Origin: an uncultured Chloroflexaceae bacterium
GTDB lineage: Bacteria; Chloroflexota; Chloroflexia; Chloroflexales; Chloroflexaceae
Direction: 5' to 3'
Assembly (NCBI GenBank): GCA_937141995.1
Contig: CAKZQX010000303.1
Location: 1 to 8,284, forward strand
DNA: 8,284 nt
Below are positions 1 to 5,814 of this stretch, piece by piece. The notes beneath the pieces were generated by a model, which saw only the letters and a list, made by a program, of their open reading frames with translations, searched no databases and was not told the DNA's origin. A program made the translations under genes and the position numbers. Within the stretch, counting starts at the first letter, position 1. Each line of letters opens with the position of its first letter.

Positions 1-223
1 CGACCTGATTCAGCAACGGTTAACGAATGCGCGTATCGCCAGTATGATCTACTACCCGGTGCCGGTGCATAAGTTGCCCGTATACAGCCATTTGAATATC
101 ACACTGCCGCAGGCGGAGGCAGCCGCCGATACCGTGCTGTCGCTACCGGTCTGGCCGGATATGCCTGAAGCGGCGCAGGTGCGCGTTGCCGAGGTGTTGA
201 AAGAGGCAGCAGGATCGAAATGA
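1..223 (+). CDS. DegT/DnrJ/EryC1-family sugar aminotransferase, C-terminal fragment
   Basis: Only the last 73 codons are present (frame from base 2, TGA at 221-223); the rest lies upstream of the window. The family uses pyridoxal phosphate to aminate keto-nucleotide sugars in the cytoplasm. The visible part has the typical C-terminal signature: the YYPVPVHKLPVY stretch, then LPQAEAAADTVLSLPVWPDM, which corresponds to the family's 'YP.PLH..p.Y ... lP.aE.....LSLP..P.l' pattern. The catalytic lysine lies outside the window. The stop overlaps the start of the 2-epimerase gene (ATGA at 220-223), so the two are translationally coupled. Beside a WbpI-like epimerase, a WbpE-type role (amination of UDP-3-keto-GlcNAcA) is a reasonable inference, but other keto-sugar substrates cannot be excluded from this fragment. 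Confidence 0.85.
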   Translation, partial: DLIQQRLTNARIASMIYYPVPVHKLPVYSHLNITLPQAEAAADTVLSLPVWPDMPEAAQVRVAEVLKEAAGSK

Positions 224-1269
224 AAGTCGTTTCAGTGGTAGGCGCGCGCCCACAATTTATCAAGGCGGCGGCGGTGAGCCGGGTGATGCGCCGGCAGCAT
301 CATGAAATCCTGGTGCATACAGGCCAACACTATGATGAAAATATGTCGGCGGTGTTTTTCACAGAACTGGATATCCCGCTCCCCGATGTAAACCTGGGGA
401 TTGGTTCAGGCGGTCATGGCGCGCAGACCGGCGCTATGCTGATACGGATCGAGGAAGTGCTGTTGCGGGAGCAACCCGATCGCGTAGTGGTCTATGGCGA
501 TACAAATTCTACTATGGCGGGCGCACTGGCAGCGGTCAAGTGTCATATTCCGGTGGCCCATGTTGAGGCAGGTCTGCGGAGCTTTAACCGGGCTATGCCT
601 GAGGAGATTAATCGCGTCGTAACGGATCATGTTGCTGACCTGCTCTTATGTCCCAGTCAGACAGCGGTTGACAACCTGGCGGCTGAGGGGGTTATCCAGG
701 GTGTGCATCTGGTGGGGGATGTTATGGCCGATGTGCTGATGCTCGCCGCCGAACATGCTCCTTCCCATTCGGATGTGCTTAACCGCCTGGGCCTGACGCC
801 GCATGGTTATCTGCTGGCGACGGTGCATCGCGCTGAGAATACCGATGATCCAGACCGACTGCGGAGTATTCTGGCTGCTTTCCTGGAGATTGGCGAGCCG
901 ATAGTCTTTCCTGTCCATCCACGCACGCGAAAACGTATTGCTGAGTTAAATATATCCCTGGACCGGCCCAACCTGCACGTTGTTGAACCCGTAGGCTACC
1001 TGGATATGGTGATGCTCGAGCAGTCGGCTCGTTTAATTATGACCGATTCGGGTGGCATTCAGAAAGAGGCGTACTGGCTGCGTGTGCCATGCCTAACGCT
1101 ACGTGATGAAACCGAGTGGGTCGAGACGGTTGCACTCGGGTGGAACCATCTGGTTGGGGCAAATATACAGTCCATTCTTGAAGCAGTTGCGTCATTTATG
1201 CCACCAGATGAGCACCCCGTGTTGTACGGTGTGGGTCAGGCGACTCAGAGGATTGTCGAGCGGATGTGA
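220..1269 (+). CDS. wecB: Non-hydrolysing UDP-N-acetylglucosamine 2-epimerase (WecB/WbpI family)
   Basis: A complete protein of 349 residues, near the family's usual length of about 350-380. It is a cytoplasmic GT-B-fold enzyme that inverts C2 of a UDP-GlcNAc-type sugar to give the ManNAc form. Visible motifs: GARPQFIK (8-15), HTGQHYD (33-39), YGDTNST (92-98), HVEAGLRSFN (114-123), MPEEINR (126-132), TVHRAEN (201-207), HPRTR (233-237), TDSGGIQKEA (275-284) and DETEWVE (296-302). By alignment to E. coli WecB the catalytic residues would be D94, E116, E128 and H203; all are present. GARPQ and YGDTNST in place of WecB's GTRPE and HGDTTTT resemble WbpI, which acts on UDP-2,3-diacetamido-glucuronate, so that substrate is possible. 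The ATG overlaps the preceding aminotransferase stop, fixing the start. The gene is richer in GC than the block after 1800. The family call is secure; the exact substrate is inferred. Confidence 0.93.
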   Translation: MKVVSVVGARPQFIKAAAVSRVMRRQHHEILVHTGQHYDENMSAVFFTELDIPLPDVNLGIGSGGHGAQTGAMLIRIEEVLLREQPDRVVVYGDTNSTMAGALAAVKCHIPVAHVEAGLRSFNRAMPEEINRVVTDHVADLLLCPSQTAVDNLAAEGVIQGVHLVGDVMADVLMLAAEHAPSHSDVLNRLGLTPHGYLLATVHRAENTDDPDRLRSILAAFLEIGEPIVFPVHPRTRKRIAELNISLDRPNLHVVEPVGYLDMVMLEQSARLIMTDSGGIQKEAYWLRVPCLTLRDETEWVETVALGWNHLVGANIQSILEAVASFMPPDEHPVLYGVGQATQRIVERM

Positions 1270-1304
1270 AGTGGAAGTATAGCAACCCTACATGTGTCGT
1301 CGTG

Positions 1305-1318
1305 CCGCCTTCAGGCGG
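1305..1318. repeat. GC-rich palindrome, REP-like or weak transcription stop
   Basis: CCGCC-TTCA-GGCGG forms a perfect 5-bp GC stem with a four-base loop, 35 bases after the 2-epimerase stop codon. Only two T residues follow the stem, so it is a poor intrinsic terminator. Its compact form and place just after a gene recall REP-type palindromes or the sub-terminal hairpins of IS200/IS605-like elements. Only one copy lies in this window, so repeat status is unproven. Confidence 0.35.
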
Positions 1319-1429
1319 TTGAAGCAAATTCCTGATAATTAGTTCACAACTTGTTTTGTGACCTGACTTTGTTCGAGTTGGATACGTAGCGACAATGCAG
1401 CATAATAATAGCAAAAGTGTCGTTGTACA

Positions 1430-1458
1430 TTAACAAAAGTTCATCTCTCTGTTATATC
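1430..1458 (+). promoter_or_regulatory. Candidate sigma-70-type promoter
   Basis: TTAACA (1430-1435, 5 of 6 match to TTGACA) and TATATC (1453-1458, 4 of 6 match to TATAAT) are separated by 17 bases. Initiation would fall near 1465, about 20 bases before the terminator hairpin, so the transcript would be a short leader or small RNA unless the terminator is read through. The call rests on consensus matching only, in an AT-rich stretch. Confidence 0.35.
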
Positions 1459-1485
1459 CTTAAGGTGCCGCACTGATACCAGCGC

Positions 1486-1528
1486 GCGCGCTCTGACGAA
1501 CCACTGACTGGTTGGAGCGTGCTTTTTT
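1486..1528 (+). terminator. Intrinsic (Rho-independent) terminator or attenuator
   Basis: GCGCGCTC (1486-1493) pairs with GAGCGTGC (1515-1522) over 8 bp with one G-U wobble. An inner AACCA/TGGTT stem surrounds a CTGAC loop, and six T residues follow (1523-1528). It lies about 215 bases past the 2-epimerase stop, so it could end that operon. It also lies just downstream of a promoter-like pair and upstream of the next operon, so an attenuator role is possible. The alternating GC run before the stem (from 1482) allows slipped pairings. Confidence 0.7.
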
Positions 1529-1544
1529 CCTGTATTCCTACCAT

Positions 1545-1574
1545 GTAACATCGAAAGAATCTTTGTCGTATAAA
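1545..1574 (+). promoter_or_regulatory. Candidate promoter for the downstream polysaccharide operon
   Basis: GTAACA (1545-1550, 4 of 6 match to TTGACA) and TATAAA (1569-1574, 5 of 6 match to TATAAT) are 18 bases apart. It is placed after the terminator and upstream of the five-gene run, so it could start that transcript near 1582 with a 5' leader of about 220 bases. The leader would include a bulged hairpin at 1593-1612 (AACCG and TT against AACGGTT, one bulged C). The -35 match is weak. Confidence 0.3.
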
Positions 1575-1632
1575 AAAGCAGGAGACAGGAACAACCGCTT
1601 TGCAGAACGGTTGCGAGCACCTGGAGGATACT

Positions 1633-1740
1633 ATGCAGCAAGCCTTGTCGGGCATTCTACGTCAGGTCTGGCGAAAAACAGTAGGAATTCACGATTTTAA
1701 CTGTTATTCTGTCTGGTGGGAGAAGTTGCGTTTTTGGTGA
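1633..1740 (+). CDS. Small ORF of 35 codons with strong ribosome binding site, unknown function
   Basis: ATG at 1633 follows GGAGG (1623-1627) with a five-base gap, the best Shine-Dalgarno seen in this window. The frame ends at TGA 1738-1740. The peptide starts MQQALSGILRQVW and ends with WWEKLRFW; it is basic and rich in tryptophan (W13, W28, W29, W35), with no signal peptide or recognisable domain. It lies about 60 bases ahead of the C5-epimerase-like gene on the same strand. It could be a leader peptide, a small protein, or the stranded N-terminus of a decayed gene. Its reality rests on the ribosome binding site alone. Confidence 0.3.
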   Translation: MQQALSGILRQVWRKTVGIHDFNCYSVWWEKLRFW

Positions 1741-1757
1741 TCAGGTATCACTGTGAT
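1737..1757. promoter_or_regulatory. Overlapping GTGAT/ATCAC dyads upstream of the epimerase-like gene
   Basis: GTGAT (1737-1741), ATCAC (1747-1751) and GTGAT (1753-1757) form two overlapping inverted repeats that share the central arm: a 5-base-loop hairpin, and an 11-base palindrome ATCAC-T-GTGAT. The site ends 44 bases before the preferred start codon at 1802. It could be an operator or a pair of mutually exclusive mRNA hairpins. No regulator family can be assigned. Confidence 0.25.
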
Positions 1758-1790
1758 TGTATCGTGAGTCGAAGTGATGAATATCTATGA

Positions 1791-1796
1791 AGGTGG
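1791..1796 (+). promoter_or_regulatory. Ribosome binding site deciding the start of the epimerase-like gene
   Basis: AGGTGG (5 of 6 match to AGGAGG) lies five bases before ATG 1802. An in-frame ATG at 1787 overlaps this site and has only a weak purine stretch before it. ATG 1802 also gives a cleaner signal-peptide start (MKYISKSKRLL). Confidence 0.6.
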
Positions 1797-1801
1797 GTTG
1801 C

Positions 1802-3370
1802 ATGAAATATATTTCAAAGTCAAAAAGATTACTGATTGTGCATGTCTGTCTTTTTTTGATTTTAGTAACTACCTTGCGACCTGAAACCAGTATAGGAGAA
1901 GATCGATTATGGTCACAAGCAGTTGTACATCCTTTCTCTATAAAAAATTTGCCTTATGACCAGTTGCCCTGGACATTTGAACGAGTGACCGTTAACTTGC
2001 CCTTTCCTGAGGATAGGGTGGATAATGATGGGGTTCCCGTTCTGTATAGAACTGATCTGGATGGGGTTACCCGTCCGTATTACCATCCTGTTAGTAATGC
2101 TTTTATTACACTACAGCTTATAGATAGCTATGCTGTCTCTCGGAATATTGCTTATCTTGATACTGCCGAGTTGATTGCTGAGAAAATGGTAAGTGAAACT
2201 GATGAAATAGATGGGGTGATTCTGTTTCCTTATAAATTCGGTTACAAAGCTTATGGTAGATCAGAGACTACACTGCAAGCGCCCTGGTATTCAGGTATGG
2301 CTCAGGGATTATGGTTATCGGTATTTGTTCGTCTCTATAATTTTACAGATGATGTGAGTTATCTCAATATTGCAGATAGAATTTTTGAGAGTTTTGATAA
2401 AGATCCTGGGGATGGACCATGGGTTTCAACACTCGACGAACAAGGTTATTATTGGATTGAGGAATACCCGCTAGAACCATTAGATCACACATTAAATGGG
2501 TTTTTGTTTGCTATCACCCTGGGATTGTATGATTACTATGTAGTTGACCCTGATGCTGAGAAGAAAAAGGTTTTACAGGCTGCAATAACTACAGTGCATC
2601 ATTATGTATCGCAGTACCGTACTGTGGATGAAATAAGCCTCTATTCTTTGAATTCTTTGGTTCCTGGCATACGATCCGTTGGATATCATCTAGTTCATAT
2701 GGACCTCCTGAACATATTATACGATATTACAGGGGATGTTTATTTCTCTAATATGGCAGTTCATTTGTACCATGATATGGTAGGACGCACGGAAGTTAAG
2801 GCGGGTGACTTTGATAAAGTTCCACAGTTGGAGAATGAGTTTAAGGGCGACTTACCCATACTGGGTTTTGATGGTAGTGTATCTTTTCAAACTGATACTC
2901 AGGGTTTGCTTGATTATCCTGCGGGAAGCATAGCATTCTGGTTCTCTCCTCAGTGGAACTCCACCGACAAACGGCATCATTACATCTTAGATACACGTAA
3001 TGAGACAAGTGATGCAAATCTATATCTGTACTATGATTATCTTGAAAACACATTTACATGGCCGGGGAGTACGAGCAGTGACTTGTCTTTTGATAGTGAT
3101 GAATGGTTGCACATTATGCTGGTTTGGAACTCATCGCAGTCAACAGTCTATGTAAATGGCAAAGAGATTGGGAGGGGAAAGCCTATCTCTGTAGGCAGTT
3201 TACTGCAATTAGGTAGTAAACATACCAATAACTATCACTGCGGTTGTAAGTTGAGCCATTTCTTGATAGTTGAGCGTCCTTTTGATATTGATGAAATAGC
3301 TCTTGTATATCAGGTGTCCTTGCGGGAACTCCTGGATTTTAGCGTGTATACACCAATGATTCAGAGGTGA
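1802..3370 (+). CDS. Exported D-glucuronyl C5-epimerase-like protein with C-terminal LamG/ConA-like domain
   Basis: With the ATG at 1802 the protein has 522 residues (527 from ATG 1787). Residues 1-30 are a basic stretch and hydrophobic core, read as a signal peptide or membrane anchor. Residues about 140-325 match the C-terminal catalytic domain of heparosan-glucuronate C5-epimerase (GLCE, C5-epim_C): APWYSGMAQG (160-169), WIEEYP (218-223), NGFLFAITLGLYDYY (232-246), SLYSL (279-283) and VGYHLVHMDLL (293-303). The tyrosines in the EEYP, LYSL and GYH motifs (Y222, Y281, Y295) correspond to the three reported as essential in vertebrate GLCE. Residues about 351-505 form a LamG-like beta-sandwich with GSIAFWFSP and WLHIMLVWN...VYVNGKEIG signatures. 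Family enzymes invert C5 of uronic acid residues within a polymer. The substrate here is unknown, and a non-epimerase role is possible. It is the first gene of the run, 43 bases before the next, and the most AT-rich gene here. Confidence 0.8.
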   Translation: MKYISKSKRLLIVHVCLFLILVTTLRPETSIGEDRLWSQAVVHPFSIKNLPYDQLPWTFERVTVNLPFPEDRVDNDGVPVLYRTDLDGVTRPYYHPVSNAFITLQLIDSYAVSRNIAYLDTAELIAEKMVSETDEIDGVILFPYKFGYKAYGRSETTLQAPWYSGMAQGLWLSVFVRLYNFTDDVSYLNIADRIFESFDKDPGDGPWVSTLDEQGYYWIEEYPLEPLDHTLNGFLFAITLGLYDYYVVDPDAEKKKVLQAAITTVHHYVSQYRTVDEISLYSLNSLVPGIRSVGYHLVHMDLLNILYDITGDVYFSNMAVHLYHDMVGRTEVKAGDFDKVPQLENEFKGDLPILGFDGSVSFQTDTQGLLDYPAGSIAFWFSPQWNSTDKRHHYILDTRNETSDANLYLYYDYLENTFTWPGSTSSDLSFDSDEWLHIMLVWNSSQSTVYVNGKEIGRGKPISVGSLLQLGSKHTNNYHCGCKLSHFLIVERPFDIDEIALVYQVSLRELLDFSVYTPMIQR

Positions 3371-3413
3371 TTTCGGTTAACATAACACGCATTCCTGAAA
3401 AAAGGCAGATAAT

Positions 3414-4700
3414 ATGGATTGGTGTCATTACCGTAGCAGGTTTCACCATGTTAATCCTGTCTTCTCGTTGCTCCTTACGCTAATTATTGGAATAGTAGAG
3501 ATTCTACATAGTTCATTGTTTGCACAAAATGATCCTCTTCCGCCTGTCGAGCAACTCGTGGCTCTGGCGAACTGGCAGGATGATAATGGTTGGCGTGGAG
3601 TAGATTTTTACGAAATGAGTAAAGAATATTATTATCCAATGGGAGTTGCTGCATTTGCGCGTGGGTATGCATCTCTTTATAGAATTACTGGAGATAGCGT
3701 CTATCTTCAAAAGATTATTGAAGCAGTTGCCCTTTTACAAGCTTTGGAAGACTTGAATAATGAATGTAATCGACCATGCTGGGGGTTGCCGTTCTCCTGG
3801 TATGATCGGGCCAGCCATGCGCCTTATGCCATTACAACAATACAGGTAGGATTGGCAATGTTAGAGGCGTATGATATTACTCGGGAACCCGCCTATCTTG
3901 CATATGCTCGCCAGATCGGGTACTGGCTAGTTGTCGAGAATGGGTACTATCTGGATGAAGATGGGGGAATCTGTTTCTGGTATGCGCCTGCCACGCGTTT
4001 CAAAATCCGGGTGCATAACGTGAATGCAATGGCAGCAGGATTTCTGGCATGGCTTGGGGTTGCATCTGATGATGCAGTTATGTCGGCATATGCGCAATTG
4101 TCTTTTACATATCTAAAAAAACAACAACGTGCCGATGGCTCGTGGGTTTATAATGAAGATGCTCAACAAAAATTCCCGGAATATCACACAGGGTATATTC
4201 TAGAAGGGTTATCCCTTTATTTACTCCATACATCACCTGACACGAGTGACGTAGCATTGCTACGGCGTGGGGCAGACTATTATATAGATCAGCAGATAAC
4301 TCCTGAAGGCACGGCACTTCTCTTTAGTAAGTCGTTCTCGCAGACTATTTCCCTTGAGGAATTATCGGATTACATGTTCCTTACTCCTGCTACTCTACCA
4401 TTGTCTAAACAATTATTATCTGAACAACCAGCGCGGCTCTGGGGACAGGCATGGGCGGTTGGTTCGCTTGCACTGGTTGCTCAGGTTACAGATGACCCGG
4501 TGTATCTGGAACATGCCGGGCGCGTTTATACCTGGATGTATGAGAATCTGGCCTTGCCCAATGGTGCATTTGCATTTCTTCCAGATGATCAGAGTGTCTA
4601 TTTTCGACATGAGGGCCATGTGTTGTATGGTGTTGGTTTGCTTGCTGAAACTGGATTGATGCAACTGCATGATGTGTATCTTCCTTTGTGTATAAATTGA
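3414..4700 (+). CDS. Exported alpha/alpha-toroid protein, VpsJ-like, polysaccharide biosynthesis associated
   Basis: The protein has 428 residues, with ATG preceded by AAAGG (3401-3405) at eight bases. A hydrophobic stretch at about 15-32 ending in SLFA-QND (34-40) looks like a signal peptide cleaved near residue 37. The remainder is built of helical hairpins of the six-hairpin/terpenoid-cyclase-like toroid class. Motifs recalling VpsJ of Vibrio cholerae exopolysaccharide loci are WGLPFSWYDR (123-132), RVHNVNAMAAGFLAWL (199-214), QRADGSWVYNE (238-248) and YHTGYILEGL (257-266). Later conserved-looking segments are LWGQAWAVGSL (342-352) and RHEGHVLYGVGLL (398-410). VpsJ has no firmly assigned reaction; toroids of this type include hydrolases, lyases and epimerases, so carbohydrate processing outside the cytoplasm is an inference. 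Hairpins with a T-x-D-x-x-YL pattern also occur in the preceding protein. The next gene follows after 19 bases. The VpsJ resemblance is from memory of motifs. Confidence 0.65.
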   Translation: MDWCHYRSRFHHVNPVFSLLLTLIIGIVEILHSSLFAQNDPLPPVEQLVALANWQDDNGWRGVDFYEMSKEYYYPMGVAAFARGYASLYRITGDSVYLQKIIEAVALLQALEDLNNECNRPCWGLPFSWYDRASHAPYAITTIQVGLAMLEAYDITREPAYLAYARQIGYWLVVENGYYLDEDGGICFWYAPATRFKIRVHNVNAMAAGFLAWLGVASDDAVMSAYAQLSFTYLKKQQRADGSWVYNEDAQQKFPEYHTGYILEGLSLYLLHTSPDTSDVALLRRGADYYIDQQITPEGTALLFSKSFSQTISLEELSDYMFLTPATLPLSKQLLSEQPARLWGQAWAVGSLALVAQVTDDPVYLEHAGRVYTWMYENLALPNGAFAFLPDDQSVYFRHEGHVLYGVGLLAETGLMQLHDVYLPLCIN

Positions 4701-4719
4701 TATTGAAGAGCGGATTGAA

Positions 4720-5793
4720 ATGGGTGTCTTACGTCTCGGTCAAATCCTTGTTTATATAGTGGTGTGTATCGCGCTTCTCTGGCAATTAACTACTATCGCT
4801 GGTTCAGAGTTATCACGTAATGTTGCAAATATATACGCAATGACGGTTACATATAATCGCTCATTGCCGGTTACGTCTGGTGAATGGGGCCGTTGTCAGG
4901 AATATGCTTTCAGGTCTGAACGAGTTGATGCTTCGGATATTATGTCGGGGGCTATAGCACAGTTAGATTGCCAGGGTACTGTTCATCGTTTCGCAAAGGT
5001 GCCTGACGAGACTCTTACAGACATAGAAGTGTTCTGGTCTGGTTATACCCTGGAGAGAAGCGGTGAGCATGTTAAGGCAGTGCAACGCTGGCAGCGCTAT
5101 CCTGCTATCGGAAACTACTTTATGTCGTTAGCACGTTATAATCACCAACAGAATAATACTGAAGTTATACCCTCACTTACTGCATTGGCGGTGATGGTTA
5201 AGCCGCAGGACTGGACATTGTATCTTCAACGAGGGCAACTTTTAATGAGCGAGTCGCCTACACTGGCTATTCAGGCTTTCCGAAAAGTCATTGAACTTAC
5301 GCCGGATCAAGCGCCTGGGTATGTAAATCTTGGTGTTCTTTATACTCAGCAAGGGGAATTTGCGGCAGCCAGTGGATTGTGTCACACCGCAACTGAATTA
5401 GAACCCGAAAATCTAAGAGCATGGCAGTGTTTGGGCGAGGCAGCATTTTATGCGGGGGACTGGGCAGTAGCAGAGCAGGCATTTGTAAAAAAATTAGACG
5501 TGGCTTCTGACGATCCGCAGACACTCTTCTGGTTGGGACGTACCTATCGTTATATGGATCAAAATGCGCAAGCTGTGAAATTGTTGCAGCGAGTAATACA
5601 GGCTACCCCTGGCAATGACTCCTTAGTAACGTTTGCATGGTATGAGTTGGGATATGCTTTTAGTAATCAGGGTCAGCGTGCAGAGGCTATTCATGCGTTT
5701 CAGCAGGTACAGGAAATAAATCCGGATTTCGCTTACATCGATAATGTTTTAATAGAGCTTTCTCGGCTTGAGGACAATCAGAACGTCAAGTAA
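4720..5793 (+). CDS. Membrane-anchored tetratricopeptide-repeat protein
   Basis: The protein has 357 residues; GAAGAG (4705-4710) lies upstream of the ATG. One hydrophobic segment at about 8-26 (ILVYIVVCIALLWQL core) would anchor it with the rest probably outside the cytoplasm. Residues about 30-160 match nothing I recognise and contain two cysteines (C59, C84) that could pair. From about 164 to 336 there are five consecutive 34-residue TPR units, starting near 164, 198, 232, 266 and 303, each with the W/Y-L-G-Y-A-F...A-F-P spacing (for example YVNLGVLYTQQGEFAAA and WYELGYAFSNQGQRAEA). TPR arrays act as protein-protein scaffolds and are common in EPS assembly systems. Lying between the two exported toroid proteins and the flippase, it may scaffold them; this is inference. 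The stop is immediately followed by the flippase gene. Confidence 0.8.
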   Translation: MGVLRLGQILVYIVVCIALLWQLTTIAGSELSRNVANIYAMTVTYNRSLPVTSGEWGRCQEYAFRSERVDASDIMSGAIAQLDCQGTVHRFAKVPDETLTDIEVFWSGYTLERSGEHVKAVQRWQRYPAIGNYFMSLARYNHQQNNTEVIPSLTALAVMVKPQDWTLYLQRGQLLMSESPTLAIQAFRKVIELTPDQAPGYVNLGVLYTQQGEFAAASGLCHTATELEPENLRAWQCLGEAAFYAGDWAVAEQAFVKKLDVASDDPQTLFWLGRTYRYMDQNAQAVKLLQRVIQATPGNDSLVTFAWYELGYAFSNQGQRAEAIHAFQQVQEINPDFAYIDNVLIELSRLEDNQNVK

Positions 5794-5814
5794 GTGGTAT
5801 CGGTAAGCGGATCT

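Larger units (their letters stand above)
1270..1801 (+). other. Long intergenic leader region between the nucleotide-sugar genes and the epimerase-flippase operon
   Basis: This 532-base stretch has no ORF that resembles a known protein. In order it holds: a GC-rich palindrome (1305-1318); an imperfect dyad TCACAA/TTGTGA (1344-1361); a promoter-like pair (1430-1458); an intrinsic terminator (1486-1528); a second promoter-like pair (1545-1574); a bulged 7-bp hairpin (1593-1612); a 35-codon ORF with a strong Shine-Dalgarno (1633-1740); and overlapping GTGAT/ATCAC dyads (1737-1757). Longer ORFs on either strand here (about 62-72 codons) have no recognisable composition or domain. The layout fits a regulatory leader, but it could also be a decayed gene or insertion scar. 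Confidence 0.6.

Noticed and set aside
1344..1361. TCACAA-N6-TTGTGA dyad resembling a CRP/FNR-type operator
   Set aside because: The half-site orientation is opposite to the CRP consensus (TGTGA-N6-TCACA), and no promoter is placed properly relative to it. A chance dyad is as likely.
1441..1655. Two reverse-strand ORFs of 66-67 codons across the terminator region
   Set aside because: They run through the hairpin and T tract, lack Shine-Dalgarno sites, and resemble no known protein. Most likely chance open frames.
1512..1700. Forward ORF of 62 codons in the intergenic region
   Set aside because: It begins inside the terminator arm, has no ribosome binding site, and its composition is not protein-like. 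The overlapping 35-codon frame at 1633 has a far better start site.
1787..1801. Alternative ATG at 1787 for the epimerase-like gene
   Set aside because: It overlaps the better ribosome binding site AGGTGG that serves ATG 1802 and has only a weak site of its own.
4354..4659. Forward ORF of 101 codons inside the VpsJ-like gene
   Set aside because: It is a shifted frame of a clearly coding region; the main frame carries consistent helical-repeat motifs, and this one does not resemble a protein family.
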